A stretch of 64,000 bases of DNA, from NCBI GenBank assembly GCA_950097015.1, contig CATNEN010000001.1, forward strand, positions 589,501 through 653,500. The letters run 5' to 3'. The stretch is from Macrostomum hystrix. Taxonomy: Eukaryota; Platyhelminthes; Macrostomidae. A program made the translations under genes and the position numbers. This document shows positions 11,151 to 23,454 of the stretch, in pieces. Every line of letters begins with the position of its first letter. Position 1 is the stretch's first letter. The notes below the pieces were generated by a model, which worked only from the letters and a program-made list of their open reading frames with translations, had not been told where the DNA came from and did not search any database.

Positions 11151-12100
11151 GAGGGAGGAAAGTGGGTAGGATGAGCTGCAGAAGAAGGGTGCAAGAAGAG
11201 AAGCAAATAAGATAAACGAGTGAGCGAAAGAAATTGACAATTGAGGTTGCACCCGACTAGCTCAAAAGCAATCTGATTTGAGTGTATGTGTGTGTGTGCG
11301 TCAGGAACGAATGATAAGATATGATCGATGTCCAAGAGTTCGCATTGTCTCCAATGCCGGTATGGAATATAAAGAGTCTTAGAACCAATTCAAAGTATAG
11401 CCCTATTATATATTTGATGAGATTCTTGAGAAAAACATATTATATCTAATCAGACTATTATTTGACTAGGATGTAATATTACCGGAGTCGTAATTGTTAA
11501 TTCTCGAATATTCCAGTACTACTGTTACATCGGGTAGTTGTATTAGATGCGTTGATCTAATCTTTTGTAGATCTTCTATAATAAGATGTCAGTTTGAAAA
11601 TTAAAACAAAAAACTAATTTATTCTATTAGCGGAAGTGTTTCAACGATATAAAAAATGTTCCACTGCCTCGTTGCTGATGCTAAATTCTCATTAGGTTAA
11701 TGAGGATATTGTAGAGCAGGTATCTAATTACAACAATTTGGGAAGTTTTGCAGGTGTAAAGAAATAACTACAGGTATATATATTTATAGCAATAATTCTA
11801 ACAAAACATCTAACTTAACTGGAAATTTGTTAACGTTAGAACGACCACGCTTTTCCATCCCCACGAGGTATTTCAATTAAAAGTAAATCTGACAATAAGC
11901 TTTTACTATTTTGTTTAAATTATGTTTCGTCTGTTGGATAGCAATATAAAATACTTTTTTGTCCACCTACCCTTTCCACGTACTGAAAAACTGAACACAA
12001 AGGTGGTGTCAGTCTACACAAATCAATCCATGTACTTTAACAGGCTGTTAGCTACACAATGTCTCTACTGGAAGATTCAGAAACGATTAACAATAAAATA
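11151..12100. other. AT-rich spacer, no gene seen
   Basis: No exon, RNA gene or mobile element was recognised. A short TG run lies near 11285-11298. The right end probably includes the 3' UTR and polyadenylation region of the minus-strand gene that stops at 12133, because tttatt (AATAAA on the minus strand) occurs just after it near 12105. Confidence 0.4.
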
Positions 12101-12132
12101 GTTTTATTTTTTAGGTATTTCACACATGAAAG

Positions 12133-14484
12133 TCATTCTTCTTTAGCGTCGTCGTCTCCCACCTGGTCGCGAGTTCCGTCCGTTTCGTTCGCCTTCATCT
12201 CCTCGGCGTCTTCTTCAATAGCGTCGTCGCAACTGCCAGATCCGGAAGGTTTCACTTCGCCGAAGTCGCTAGCGAGTCGCAGACGCATTCGCAGACTGCG
12301 CATCAGTTCAGGCGACAGGTATATCGCAGCGGCCCATGGCGCGTCGTCTCGGCTATCATCGACGACCACCGACGCCCTCGCTGCTGGCTTCTTGATGTTC
12401 GTACAGCCCGCTAAGCGAGCCAGACCACGTACGACTTCTCTGCAGTCGTCAGCTTCGTCTAGTCGACGACAGCCGATGCGCCAGGAGTTGACGTCGAATC
12501 TGCTGCCTGACGGAGGCTGAATACCGGCTACAAATCTGGAAGTTCGGGAGTTGAGTTCTATATTCTGGACAATTTGTGTACTTCAGCAAGACATTTAAGT
12601 CTGCATCGCTTGGCCAGTTTAGCCAGCTGTTAAACGGGGTATCAGAATAATGGCACATCATTTGGTGACACTAGACCCGCAGCCAGCGAGCAGGCAATTC
12701 TGCCCATTTCGCTGACTCCTAAGCACACACGCACACAGACACAGCACACGCTCACACAGGTGCGCACATCCGCTCTGACTTTCCAATCGTCAGGCAGTGT
12801 ACACGTAAATTGGACGACAAGCCCCCCAACCCTTCTCTCCGCGGCTGCACCCCAAATGAATGTGGCCTCGGAAACGAGCTCAGGGACCTTGGTGCGAGAG
12901 GCAAACGCGTTAGACCGGGTACCAGATGGGCAATAGAGGGTGGGTGTGGCGTCCTACATCCACCCAGTCCATGGACTGAGCATCTGACCCAAATTAAGGA
13001 CATTGGGGCTATAAAAAAGCCATTCTGCGAGTTCGCGCATCAGCTCGCCTTGAACATAAACGACCACCTGACCTTGCCTTCCTGCGCACCATGGCCTGCT
13101 CCAGCTCCGGCCTGCTCGAGTATTCGAACTCGGCCAGATTCAAACCAGGCGTCATTAGCAACCCGGCGAAGCGACCGGCGCAGCTGTCGTTGCTAAGGCC
13201 GGAGCCGCCGCTGGCAACAAGCGGCACCGACACCAACTGAGCGTTGGCGAGAAGCTTTGACAGGCGAGCCTGGTTGTTCGCCACACGCGCCAGTCTCTCC
13301 GGGCTGGCGAAGGCTTCCTCGCTGCCTCTGGATAGTCGCAGAGTTCGATCCTTGAAGGCGATGCCCACGGTCATTAGCTCGGTTTCGGCTGTGAGCCCGT
13401 CCATGGACGGCCGGCCACCGTCTGCTAGGGCTCTTAGCTGCGGCCGAAACTCATTCAGGTAGTCTAACACCTGCAGGGTTTGTTGTTAGCGACGCCCTGA
13501 CTTATTGGTCACGATTCTAGAGCCGTTAGACACAGTTACATACTGTTAGATTGGGCTCTAAGCTGTTAGATTGGGTTCTGACCTGTTAGATTGGATTCTA
13601 AGCTGTTAGACACGATTTTCAACTATTAGACAGTGACATAAACCTGTCAGACAGGTTCCTGTTTGAGGCAGCCTAAAAAATGCTCATAAAAAAGCGTTCT
13701 CTTAAGCTTACCTGCCAAGCGGTCAATTCCGAGTTCAATAGCGGCGTAGCCACCGCGCTGAGCAGCTGCTCAAAGTCCTCGCTAACAGCCAGTCGATAGT
13801 CAGTGCTGCAGAACTGGACAAACCGAGCCACAGCCAGAGCCGGTCGAAGACTGGCTGGCGGATTTCTCCGAGCGAAGGCCCAGACCTACAAGGCCATGTC
13901 GAGAAAACAGTTTTTTTTCTAAGAAACTGCCGTTTAAAGTTCGATGGCGGTCGTCAACCAACCTGAGCTGCTGGCAGTTCTCCATCCTGATGGTGCAGAG
14001 CCACATGCGGCAGGCCAGCCAAGCCGGGCGCTCTGGCTTTCAGGCGCCCGAATACGTGCACCACAACGCCACGATCGGCTAGTCGCCTCAGGAAGCTGGC
14101 CTCAGCCGGGCTGTCTGGAGCGCAGTCGAGATACACCAGCACCAATCGGCAGGTTGATTCCGCAGCGTCAGCGGCTGTGGCGTCTTGATGAGCCAGGGTT
14201 TCGCGTACAGCTTCCTGGAGCTCGGCTAGGCACACATCCGATCCGTCGTGACCAACTGCCTGCCAGTCCACACTGCCAGCTGGAACTCCGCAAACGCCGT
14301 TGTCCTCGTCGTCTACTTCGGCATCCGTTTGAGCTGCGGCGGTTGCTAGGGCCGCAGACAATCTGGTGGCATGCCAGCTCAGCACGGAGACAAGGGCCTG
14401 CTGTGGCACGTGGCCAGTCTGTCGATCACACGGCACCACAACAATGTGATGCTGCGTCACACCGTTCGCCTCAAGCGATTGCAT
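12133..14484 (-). CDS. Unrecognised four-exon gene, possible Rossmann/vWA-like N-terminal domain
   Basis: Four exons read on the minus strand: 14484-13963, 13885-13712, 13470-13090 and 12516-12133, giving 486 residues. The first three introns start GTTGGT, GTAAGC and GTGCGC (the last is weak), and acceptors are TTGTAG, CTGCAG and ATTCAG; all junctions are phase 0. The first exon has an acceptor (TTTTGTACAG) just upstream of its ATG, consistent with a leader exon or a spliced leader. The N-terminal domain alternates hydrophobic strands and helices (HHIVVVPC, CRLVLVYLDC, GVVVHVFG), suggesting a Rossmann or vWA-like fold, but no metal-site DxSxS is seen. The C-terminus is strongly acidic (DAIEEDAEE, DQVGDDDAKEE). 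I do not recognise the family. The third intron holds SINE remnants. Confidence 0.6.
12655..12925 (-). mobile_element. tRNA-derived SINE (family 1), partial copy
   Basis: Antisense copy lacking the extreme tRNA-like head. It shares the family landmarks: a tgacactagacccgcagcc 3' block, CA-rich acacacgcacacag, cgtcaggcagtgtacac and ctctccgcggctgc. It lies in the third intron of the unrecognised minus-strand gene. Confidence 0.85.
12937..13005 (+). mobile_element. Short remnant of SINE family 2
   Basis: The blocks gggtgtggcgtcc, cagtccatggactga and gcatctgaccc match, in order, the body of the SINE at 53686-53968 with internal deletions. It abuts a family-1 SINE of opposite orientation. Confidence 0.6.
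13520..13640. repeat. Short tandem repeat, about 24 bp unit
   Basis: Four to five imperfect copies of a ctgttagattgggttctaag-type unit lie in the intron between the second and third exons of the minus-strand gene. Confidence 0.7.
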
Positions 14485-14549
14485 CTGCGATTCGGCAGCA
14501 GCAGCAGCAATTGGCGGCTTGGTTGTCAAGGCTAGTTTGAGAACTGTAC

Positions 14550-15350
14550 AAAATACTAATGCCCTCGCTTCTATAACAGTTTCTAGGGCCGGTGTAGGAG
14601 GGTGTGAGCATAGAGGTATAATATGTTTGAGGTGACAGCTACTTACTTGAGGTACAGGGGTTGGGTTTATCTGCTCAGGTTTTTTAAGAAAAAAGTAAGC
14701 TATAATTGACCTGCAACGGCTAGGCTTAGTCTGAGCCACAGCACTCGGTCTCAGTTCGCATAGATCTGTGTAATTTGTGTCTCCGATTCTGCATTGTCCA
14801 GGGGGAGGTATCTGTCTTAAGACTGCATCACCTGCCTGCCTGGTGTCACACTGAAATTTATAATTCCATTTCTGTCCAGAAATTGCGCACACATTCTATC
14901 CTATAAAGCATGGCGCCTTTCTCACGACTCGGAAAATGATTGCATCTAAAAAGTACACAATGCAAATGCGTTGCATGTACCTGAAAAGCAGTTAGGCTTT
15001 CTAAATAATGAGTGCTGTTCAATGGGTCCAGCAAACAAAGACTCATGCATAGCAACAGAATTGAAAAAAGAGAAATTTTTACCTACTTTCCTGTTCATTA
15101 TAAATGGCTTCATTGGATTGTGACTAAGAATGAATGGATGAATAGACTCGTGTTTTTTGCAAGAAAAGTCATTTTTAATGGCAGTGCGCGGTCGGAATGA
15201 AAGGATAGCCGTAAAGTTAAAAAAACTAGTTCACTATTCAGGTAAGATTTTTTTAATAAAATACGGATCTTTTAGACTATTTTGGGACAATAATGCTAGC
15301 CTTAGCGCGCCATTCGTTTAAAGTGTTACAAAGATTAGATGAGACACAGA
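14550..15350. other. Spacer upstream of the unrecognised gene, no gene seen
   Basis: Mixed-composition DNA with no convincing exon. The minus-strand frame of the first exon stays open to 14892 but shows no conserved pattern beyond the splice acceptor at about 14546. Confidence 0.35.
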
Positions 15351-15354
15351 TATA

Positions 15355-15925
15355 AGTTGAGTCACGGCATAGATGAGACAGGGGAGAGATGAGACATGGG
15401 AGAGATGAGACATGGGAGAGATGAGACATGGGAGAGATGTGACAGGGGAGAGATGAGACAGGGGGATGAGACATTGGAGAGATGAGACAGCGGAGAGATG
15501 GGACAGGGGATAGATGAGACAGGGGAGGGATGAGGTAGAGATTAGAAAAGATGAGATGGGAAACAATGGAGTGATGTGACAGGGGAGAGATGAGACAGGG
15601 GAGAGATGAGACATGGGAGAGATGAGACATGGGAGAGATGAGACAGAGGAGAGATGAGACAGGGAAGGGATGAGACAGAGATGAGAAAAGACAGGGGATG
15701 GATGAGAAAGGGAAGAGTTGAGACACGGGAGAGATGAGACAGGGGATGGATGAGACAGGGGAGAGATGAGACTAGACTAGACTAGACTAGACTAGAGACT
15801 AGACTAGATGAGACAGGGAAGGGATGAGACAGAGATGAGAAAAGACAGGGGAGAGATGAGAAAGGGAAGAGTTGAGACATGGGAGAGATGAGACAGGGAG
15901 AGATGAGACAGGGGAGAGATGAGAC
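15355..15925. repeat. Degenerate 15-16 bp GAGAGATGAGACAGGG array
   Basis: Imperfect repeats of gagagatgagacaggg, gagagatgagacatgg and shorter variants, interrupted by a ctaga run (actagactagactagac) near 15770-15806. Minus-strand Ser/His/Pro-rich frames across it are compositional artefacts. Confidence 0.92.
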
Positions 15926-18086
15926 TATCCGATAAAATAACTTACAGAGTACTCATCAGCATGTTCGAGATATTGAAAGATTATCGTCAGGATATCTGGT
16001 TATACGCATAATGTTTCTGCTCACAAAAATTCAGCATGGAACCGTGTCAACTAATATTGTGATTATTGTTAATTATTATCATCTTGAACCATAGTCTATG
16101 ACAATATAGATGCGCCATAGAGTATCATAGAGAGCAATTTTAGCTGTCCTTGTCACCAGGGTCTTCGACAAGAATCGCTGAATAACTCGACGATGCTGAC
16201 GTCGGACGGCTTTGAAAGTTGGTTCATCGGACGTTGTATGCGTGTATAGGTTTCGGAGGGGATACTTTTAGCGCGGCTGCTTGTCGGCAGTGGTTTCTCA
16301 AGTTGCATTCTCCTTCTCTTCCCATCCATCCTTCGTGCCGCAGCTCTCAGCAATTCAATCATCCTGTAGCCCAGTTTCCTCCGACAGCGGATTCTTTACC
16401 AACCACTTACCCCCTCATCTCCAGCACAGGAGTTGCTATGCTCATACTGCATGCTGGGTGCACGCAGAGGCACTTTTCTTTTTCATTTTCCTCATCCGAA
16501 GCCTGAAGCGCGTGGGCGGAGGAGGACAGCAGAAACTGGCTGCCGTCGGCGGGAGAGAGGAAAGTAAGGACAGGCTGACAGACAGACAGACAGACAGACG
16601 GGAACAGAGAATGGGAGAAATGTAGACTAAAACAAGGAGGCCGACAAACGCCACCCCTCGGGGGATTTGAAGACGAATGACAGCCCGTAGGAGACGACGA
16701 ATACACCTGAGGCGAGCAGCGCAGACGAAGGGATTTTTTTCCTCGTCAAATCCTCAATGCTGTTTGATATGCAGGGTCGTTTTTTGCCGACCGGCTGGCA
16801 ACAGACAGGATGAAGATTGGAACAAAATTGTTGCGTTTAAAATGTTACATTTTTTTCAAAACCAAATTTGAAGACACGAATATATATTTTTCTTCATCAA
16901 GAAAAATCCTGCCGATGAAGGCAGATTAGTGATTCGGGGATTAGATTTACCTGCCTAGGGAAACCTTACCCTGTGATCTGAGGTGGGCAGAATTTTTCTG
17001 ACGTTCTTCATCATTGACCAAACTGAAGCATTCTCGGATTTAATCAGACTGCAAATTTCTTGACGGGCAAGCGAAATATGAAGATTTATTTTTTCCGAAT
17101 TTATTTTCTGCAAAATTGCAGAATTTTTTTAATTGTTAAAATTTGTTAAAAAATTAAAGAATTTTGTAACAATTTCAGATGAAAATTTAAGTTCCTAGAA
17201 ATTTTAGAATTAAAAATTTAGAATCAAATAGAGATTTTTTACGAGTAAGAAACACAGAAAGTTAATCAATTTTGTCGACTTGACAAATTGGTTATTGATT
17301 ATTATTGATAGCGCTTAATAATAACATTATAACCCCTTTTTGTTATAACTGAAAACTTCTTTGATAAAAAACTATTAAAATATTGGTTTGTGCGTAGTCA
17401 GAAATTTAAATTCAGAGACAAGAAAATAAAATGTTTATTAAAAGACCTCATAAAATGTCTTTGCCGCTACTTACTAATTTTATTTGTTAGTAGATTCATA
17501 GGAAACGTTCATTTTCTATCGATGGAACACACACTTGATTAAATGTACCAGTTAGTGGCAAGGTCTATGCGTTACATTCAATAGTTTTATTCAAATTAAG
17601 CTATGAAAAATGAATATTTATTGTAATATTTTTAAGAACACATTTATGAGTATAAATTCGATCTGGAAGCATAGTATAATAGTTTTCAATCGAAAAAGTA
17701 AGAATGCTTTTCGAAGTTTTCGGGCATTTTTACATAGTGTGTACTTTCGATTGATCAAAATTCTTCATTTTGATGAAGTTAGCACCCAAAAAATATATGA
17801 AGAAAATTTTACTTAAAAATGAACAAATAAAGCATAAATGGCGCATTTTTGTGAGCTAACGTGAACTAATAAAGTTCATTAGACTAAAGAACAATACATT
17901 TTTTATGAGCAAACTTTTTTTGAGGGAAAATATGTAAAAAATGGTTAGAAATCAACGTTATAAATGATCATTCACACCTCTAAAGTTAGTTTCCCTACAA
18001 AAAGCACACCTAAACTACTTTAGTTTTAGTTTTACTAGAACTAACACATTGAAATCAGCTTAACGAATCAATTAAATAAGTTGTCT
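15926..18086. other. AT-rich intergenic DNA, no gene seen
   Basis: From about 16850 to 18060 the sequence is very AT-rich, with no exon-like frame. A small (gaca)n run is at about 16575-16600. The last part probably contains the plakin 3' UTR. Confidence 0.4.
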
Positions 18087-21000
18087 TCATTTCTTGGAGA
18101 AGGCACTGATGGCGCTCCAGCGGCTCTTGAGCTTGTGGAACTTTGTCACCGAGATGCGATTCTCCGGCTCAATGTTCAGACTGTTGGCATCGTCCACTGG
18201 ATAAGCCTTGCACAATCCCCTGTAGGTAAGGATGATGATTTATGTTCTTCATAGTTTCTCCAATCAGTTGTTGCTCTCTCTATAGCTGTTTTGTCTTTTG
18301 GTCTGGCATCTTGATCAGTAAAATTGGCTATCAAACGAACTTTCTACAAATTAGCGTGGGGCAGCTGTACTCACTTGTGAATTGCTTCTCCGATCGGCAG
18401 CACCTCCCCCGTGGCGCTGTTTGTGAACGCTCCCGTTTCCCGATCAATTAGGCCCTTCTGAAGTGCCTCCTGAAAGCCGAGGCGCTCCTTGGTTGAGACG
18501 TCGACAACGGCGTGCACAACGTAGGAAGTCACTGTGGTGCCGCTGTCGCCGCTGGTTGACTGCCGATGCTCTTCGACGCTGATCAGACCGTAGGAGGATG
18601 TGTCCTCGGACAGCTGAAATGTGACATTCTTCAGGTCAATTTATTAAAGCTTTCATATTGGTAAAAGAACAACTTGAAAAAGTATTACTTCTATTGCCTC
18701 ATCCGAGGCAATTTTAGCTGACTACTGTATTATTCTATACCATAGCCTAGCAGTAATTTTGGCAGTGTTGTGATCATGGAAAAGCGACAAGCCGCATAGT
18801 GCCGTGCAGCAAGGCGGCTCACCTTTTCCGATGTGACCAGCTCGACGCGAATCTTTCCAGCCGACATTGCGGCCTGCAGCGGCATCTCCTGCCGGTTGCC
18901 CAGCAGCTCGATGTAGATTCCACGCTCGAAGTTCACCACGCCCGAAGCTACGGCTTCCTGCAGGGACACATCGCGACGTCCATTCCAGACGGACTGGATG
19001 ACAAACTTCTGGGCGACCTCTTGGCGCTGACGGGTGACAGTCTGCGAGCTGAATCGATGCGACGCTTCGGACGTCAGGTCCGAGGTCGATGCGCTACGGG
19101 TAGGGCGACTCGTTGACGTGGATCGTTTTCTTGTGCTTTCCAGGAACTCGAATTCAAACTCGAACATTCTGGGCGATGAATGAAGCAGGAAATGTACACG
19201 AATTGATAAATATTTGGATTTCTTGTGCTTAAACCGATTTACTTAAATCCAGTCTCCCTATGCCCTTTAGTTTTTCAACTAAGTCATTTAGTCTAATCAA
19301 TTAGTCCTTTAAAAACTTACCACCAACTTTTAAAACTTACAGTAGAAAGACAACACGATTTCCACTTCCCCTGGAGAAATATTACGGGGGTATTTCAAAT
19401 ATTCTGCAATTATTGTCGGAGTCCATGGTGACAAGGACAAGTAAAATTGCTCAGCATAAAGCTCTTTAGCGAATCCATATTGGTTCAAAAATGTAAATAT
19501 TACCAATTTAATCAGTTAAAAATAGTCAACAATGATAGCAACAATGATCTCTTTTGTCTTTCTAGTCCACCTCTATCCCTGTCTGTAAATACTCGTATCT
19601 TGACCGTCTTCAAATATCTCCCCCATCAATTTCTCTCCCTATACACTCTCACCCAGTCCTTCTGTTTGGACCAGTCAGCCGGTGCGACCGACCAGAACGA
19701 AGGCTTCGCCTGCTGCCGCCAAGAGCGTCGCCGGAGGTCGCTGTCAGGTGACGTGGTCCGTCCGAAGCACCCGCAGCAGCGACTTCAGCAGCCTTCGCAA
19801 CAGCGTAGCCCTGAAGATTGGAAAATTGTTTTGTAGCTCAAGATTCAGTTAAATAAGGAAAATGTGTACAGATACCGACCTTCAAAGCCTGAAGCTCATT
19901 CCGCATCTTCAGCAGCAGGGAAGCGATTGAAGCAGGCTTTGATACTGAAAATTGACGGAAATAAGATGAGTACTACGATAACTGCTGTCAGTACACTGTA
20001 GGTGCCTAGAAAAATTATTTTTTCAAAAAAATCTGCAAAACGGCTGTTAGCTTCTGGCATTTTAAGGGGGATGAGTGGCAGAGCCTCCCGCACAAGGTCC
20101 CTGAGCTCGATTCCGCGGCGAGGCCACATTCATTTCATCATTTGGGGCGCAGCCGCGTAGAGAAGGCTTGGGGGTTAGTCGTGCAATTTACGCCCTTGAG
20201 GGCCAACCTCCAAGGCACAGTGGGAGTGTACACTGCCTGACGATGAGAAAGTCAGGGCAGATGTACACACCTGTGTGAGCATGTGTGCTCAGAAGTCAGC
20301 GAAATGGGCAGAATTGCCTCCTATGTGGCTGCGGGTCCAGTGTCGCCAAATGATGCGCCATTGCCCGCAGCCCTCCTGCGATTATTATTAATTTTTTATT
20401 CTGGCCTCTCATTAACTACAAAATTAGCTAACTCACCCGAGTCCACATTGATTTTGCCCAGCAAGCTGTCGATGGTCTCAACCAGGCTTCCCCACTGGCT
20501 AGAATCCCATTGTGCAGCTTCGTTAGTGCCCTGCTGCAGCGGCTTTAGACACTTCTCGAGCATTTGCAGGCGATATAGAAACGATTTCATTGAGTCGCTT
20601 GAGTTTAGACTCGGGAGCTAAAACGGTTTTACTAAGTGCATGCACTTTATGCCCATTAATTTTCCGATTCCAAATACGAACTCACCTGAATCAGGTCCTC
20701 CTTCTGAGCTCGCAGGCTTCTCACGCAATTTATCAACTGGCTTGCCAACCTGCCAGTTAACCTGTCAGCCAATTGGCCCAGACCTTTCTGAACGCGGCGG
20801 ATTCGTACAAGCTCGGCAGAGTCGGGCTCAACTATCAGAAGAAGCGGCGGAACTTGCTGGCTGACACCGGAGACGGTGTCCTCGATCTGCCAGAGCTGCT
20901 GGCTGCGATTGTTCTTCAAGATGTAGCTGCTCTGCTGGGATAGGCGAATCCCTAGCTGAAGAGATTGGCGGCATGGCGAATGTTGCTTCCGCAGATGTTG

Positions 21001-22982
21001 ATGCAATGTAAAGAGAGCTGCAGTAGCTTACCGTTGGGCAGTCAATGTCGCACAGTGCTTGGCAGATTACTTTGCCGGGCTCCACTGGGATAACTCGATG
21101 CCTCACCGAGTGACGCCTACGCATGGCGGCGGAGCATTTGGCCAGTGTAGCTAGTTGGGCACTGAGGGCATTCAACTGCGTCTGAAAGAGGACCCGACGG
21201 TAGATAAAAAATGTATCTATATTTAGTAATTGCACTAATTACACAGCTTGTGTTTCTTGTTTTTAAGAAATTCTTTAAGTCCGCTTCCAGAATGGTTAAT
21301 TAGTCATTAATTATTTTTTCCATATCCTTTTCATTTCAGTCAAGACGATAAAATTGTTTTTTGTCATAGGATATAGTCATGAAAAGCAAGAGGGTTGTAC
21401 CCCTTCAATCCGCAGTGGCAAAACCCCACACCTAAAACTCTATGGTGGCGTGCCAACCAAAAGTCCATGGGGGCGCAACCCCCTAATTACATTGTGAACC
21501 TCATCTACAAGTCCACGGTGGCGCCACCCCTAATTCTATGGTCAAACCCTACCCACAAGTCCACGGTGGTGCCACCCCCTAGTTCTATGGTCAAACCCAA
21601 CCCACAAGTTCACGGTGGTGCCACCCCCTAATTCTATGGTCAAGCCCTAACCCACAAGTCCACGGTGGCGCTACCCCACTAGACTAGCACTACACCACAG
21701 GAAAAGGTAGCTACAAACCAAGTTGACAGCCAAATCCTCTGGCTTATTATTAGCATTTTGATCATCGACCACCTCGTCGGCATCTTCCAGACTCTGCAGT
21801 TGCTTCTCCGCTTCTTTGACGCGTTCAAGAATCTATGGGGGGGATTAAAAATAGATCTCCTAGTTAGTTTCGTAAATCGAGTGTCACTTCATCAGGCTTA
21901 ACCAGAATACTAACCTTAGCCACGCATTTAATGTTGTGCACCTGCTTTGCCAGGCAAGCTAGTAATTGTCTCGGAGTATTGTCACCAGGCGCAATGTCAA
22001 ATTGAAGATTCTGAAACAAGGAAACGCATTGCCTCGCATTCTCGAGTAAGACTTGAGTCGATATTTATTAGCCAATTGTAAATCAATAAATCATATTATA
22101 CCAGCTTTGCGTGGTCACTGCTCTCCTCAGGAAAGTACTTGGACCAGATATTCTTGCCCAGGTTAAATAGCAGAGTCTAAAAAATAAACGATTAAGCAAA
22201 TCACTATCAAAGATTGATTGAGAAAATGTAAAAGCCCTGCTTAACAGTAGGACTACCAAGCCATTTTGCAGCCCGTTTTTATACCAAGGGGAGAATTCAC
22301 CTCCACTGCAAGCTGCATTTTTTTGCAGCGCCTCAATGCTGACAGCGTTGGGTGGTGACTGATTGGTTGACAGACAAGGCGATGTTGTACTGTGTTTGAG
22401 CTACGATCTACGTCTAATATTTTGGCTTGATCAGTGAAATTGGAGAAATTCGCGTCAGGGTGTCCATAGTGGCCTAGTTCCACACCTGTTGTAGCCCTTG
22501 AAGGTCCACCAAACCCGTCTAGATAAAGTTAGGTGACCACCGAAGACGGAGATGATGCAGGCACATTCGGGTGACATGCTGATACATTTTGAAGGCCTGG
22601 CAAGGCCGCACTGAGGCGCAGTGCTAATTCGTGAATAGGGGTGTATGAAATACACTAGCGCTTATGGGAAAAATCCGACCTTTGGCCAGGAACATTGAAT
22701 ATCTCGACGGTCTGAAGAGCTGGCGACTTGATTATGTTTTCAGAAGATGCGCAACAAAATTTTGGTCCGTGTTCTTCAGTTTCGTGTGCCTGCGTTGCTC
22801 CGTTCGGGTGCAGCACAAAAAATTGTCAGGGGGGTTGGAAAATCCCCCCCTGACAATTAGAAGTCTAAATTATAAAATGGGAAACATTATGTTTTACTTA
22901 CGTTACAAGCTTTCAATACAGTCGAATAGTCGTCACTGATATTTGATTTTCCACCGAGAAACTGCTGCTGCTGTTGCTGCAT
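18087..22982 (-). CDS. Compact plakin-family cytolinker (spectrin/SH3-like core plus plakin repeats)
   Basis: Twelve minus-strand exons join without a frame break: 22982-22902, 22176-22102, 22010-21915, 21832-21719, 21181-21032, 20955-20686, 20617-20437, 19944-19880, 19810-19653, 19168-18823, 18613-18375 and 18219-18087. They total 1908 nt, 635 residues. All introns are GT-AG. The start MQQQQQQFLGG follows an in-frame TAG. Residues about 28-330 are helical, spectrin-repeat-like. They enclose a degenerate SH3 (VICQALCDIDCPT, SYILKNNRSQQLWQIED, VPPLLLIVEPDSAELV), the signature of a plakin domain. A Ser/Arg-rich linker follows. The C-terminus has plakin repeats (SLQEAVASGVVNFERGIYI, MPLQAAMSAGKI, LGFQEALQKGLIDRETGAF, EVLPIGEAIHKGLCKAY). 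No actin-binding CH domains or GAS2 domain are seen. Plakins link intermediate filaments, junctions and the cytoskeleton; usual members exceed 1,700 residues. Confidence 0.8.
20068..20395 (+). mobile_element. tRNA-derived SINE (family 1)
   Basis: Nearly full copy in a plakin intron. The A-box region is damaged (gatgagtggcagagcctc), but the B-box-like gctcgattcc, the body and a (att)n tail remain. Confidence 0.88.
21400..21690. repeat. Imperfect tandem repeat, about 50-60 bp unit
   Basis: Four to five copies of a block containing aagtccacggtggcgccacc and ctaattctatggtcaaaccc. It lies in a plakin intron immediately upstream, in plus coordinates, of the exon at 21719-21832. Confidence 0.85.
22821..22858. 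repeat. Perfect 14 bp inverted repeat (hairpin)
   Basis: aattgtcagggggg (22821-22834) and cccccctgacaatt (22845-22858) are exact reverse complements around a 10-base loop. It lies in the first plakin intron. It could be a transposon-end remnant or a structured RNA segment. Confidence 0.9.
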
Positions 22983-23450
22983 ATTTAGTTTCTAACAAAT
23001 TTGCAGCCTTTCTGTTTCGGAAATAAATTTGTTAGTCTACCTTCGTCGGTCTCAACACACTGCCGCAGCTGAAGTGTTCTGTCTGTCTGTCTGCATAGCA
23101 CGCTTTAGAAATTTATTTTCATTGCTTAAGTACGATATTTCTACTTACCTAAGTGGCCACAATGAGAAAAAGCTGAAAAACTATTGGCTGCTTGGCTGCA
23201 AGTTGTTTGATTCTGTGTGTGAGTGTGCGTGCTTTGTTGTCCTAAGTTATTCGTGCGAAAAAAATATAGACGCAAAGCTATTTGGGGGTAGAGAATGAAA
23301 ATTAGTTAGCTTCTAAATGCGACTTGAGAAGACTGCACTGCCAAAGAAGTTATTATTTAAAACAAGACATAATATGCTGCTTGCCTGTAATATATCTGTG
23401 TGACATTGGAGTCGGCCTGACAGTGTGACCCAATAGAGTGACAATGTCAT
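22983..23450. other. Upstream flank of the plakin gene
   Basis: No coding exon was recognised. Just upstream of the plakin start on the minus strand, CCGAAACAG followed by AAAGG could be a splice or trans-splice acceptor. A promoter could not be defined. Confidence 0.3.
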
Positions 23451-23454
23451 ATGT

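Noticed and set aside
9046-11335. Three long minus-strand frames and one plus-strand frame of 640-700 codons
   Set aside because: They are by-products of a 21 bp tandem repeat, which leaves five of six frames open; no domain or flanking exon supports any of them.
20283-20621. 112-codon plus-strand frame
   Set aside because: Starts inside a SINE and runs antisense through a plakin exon.
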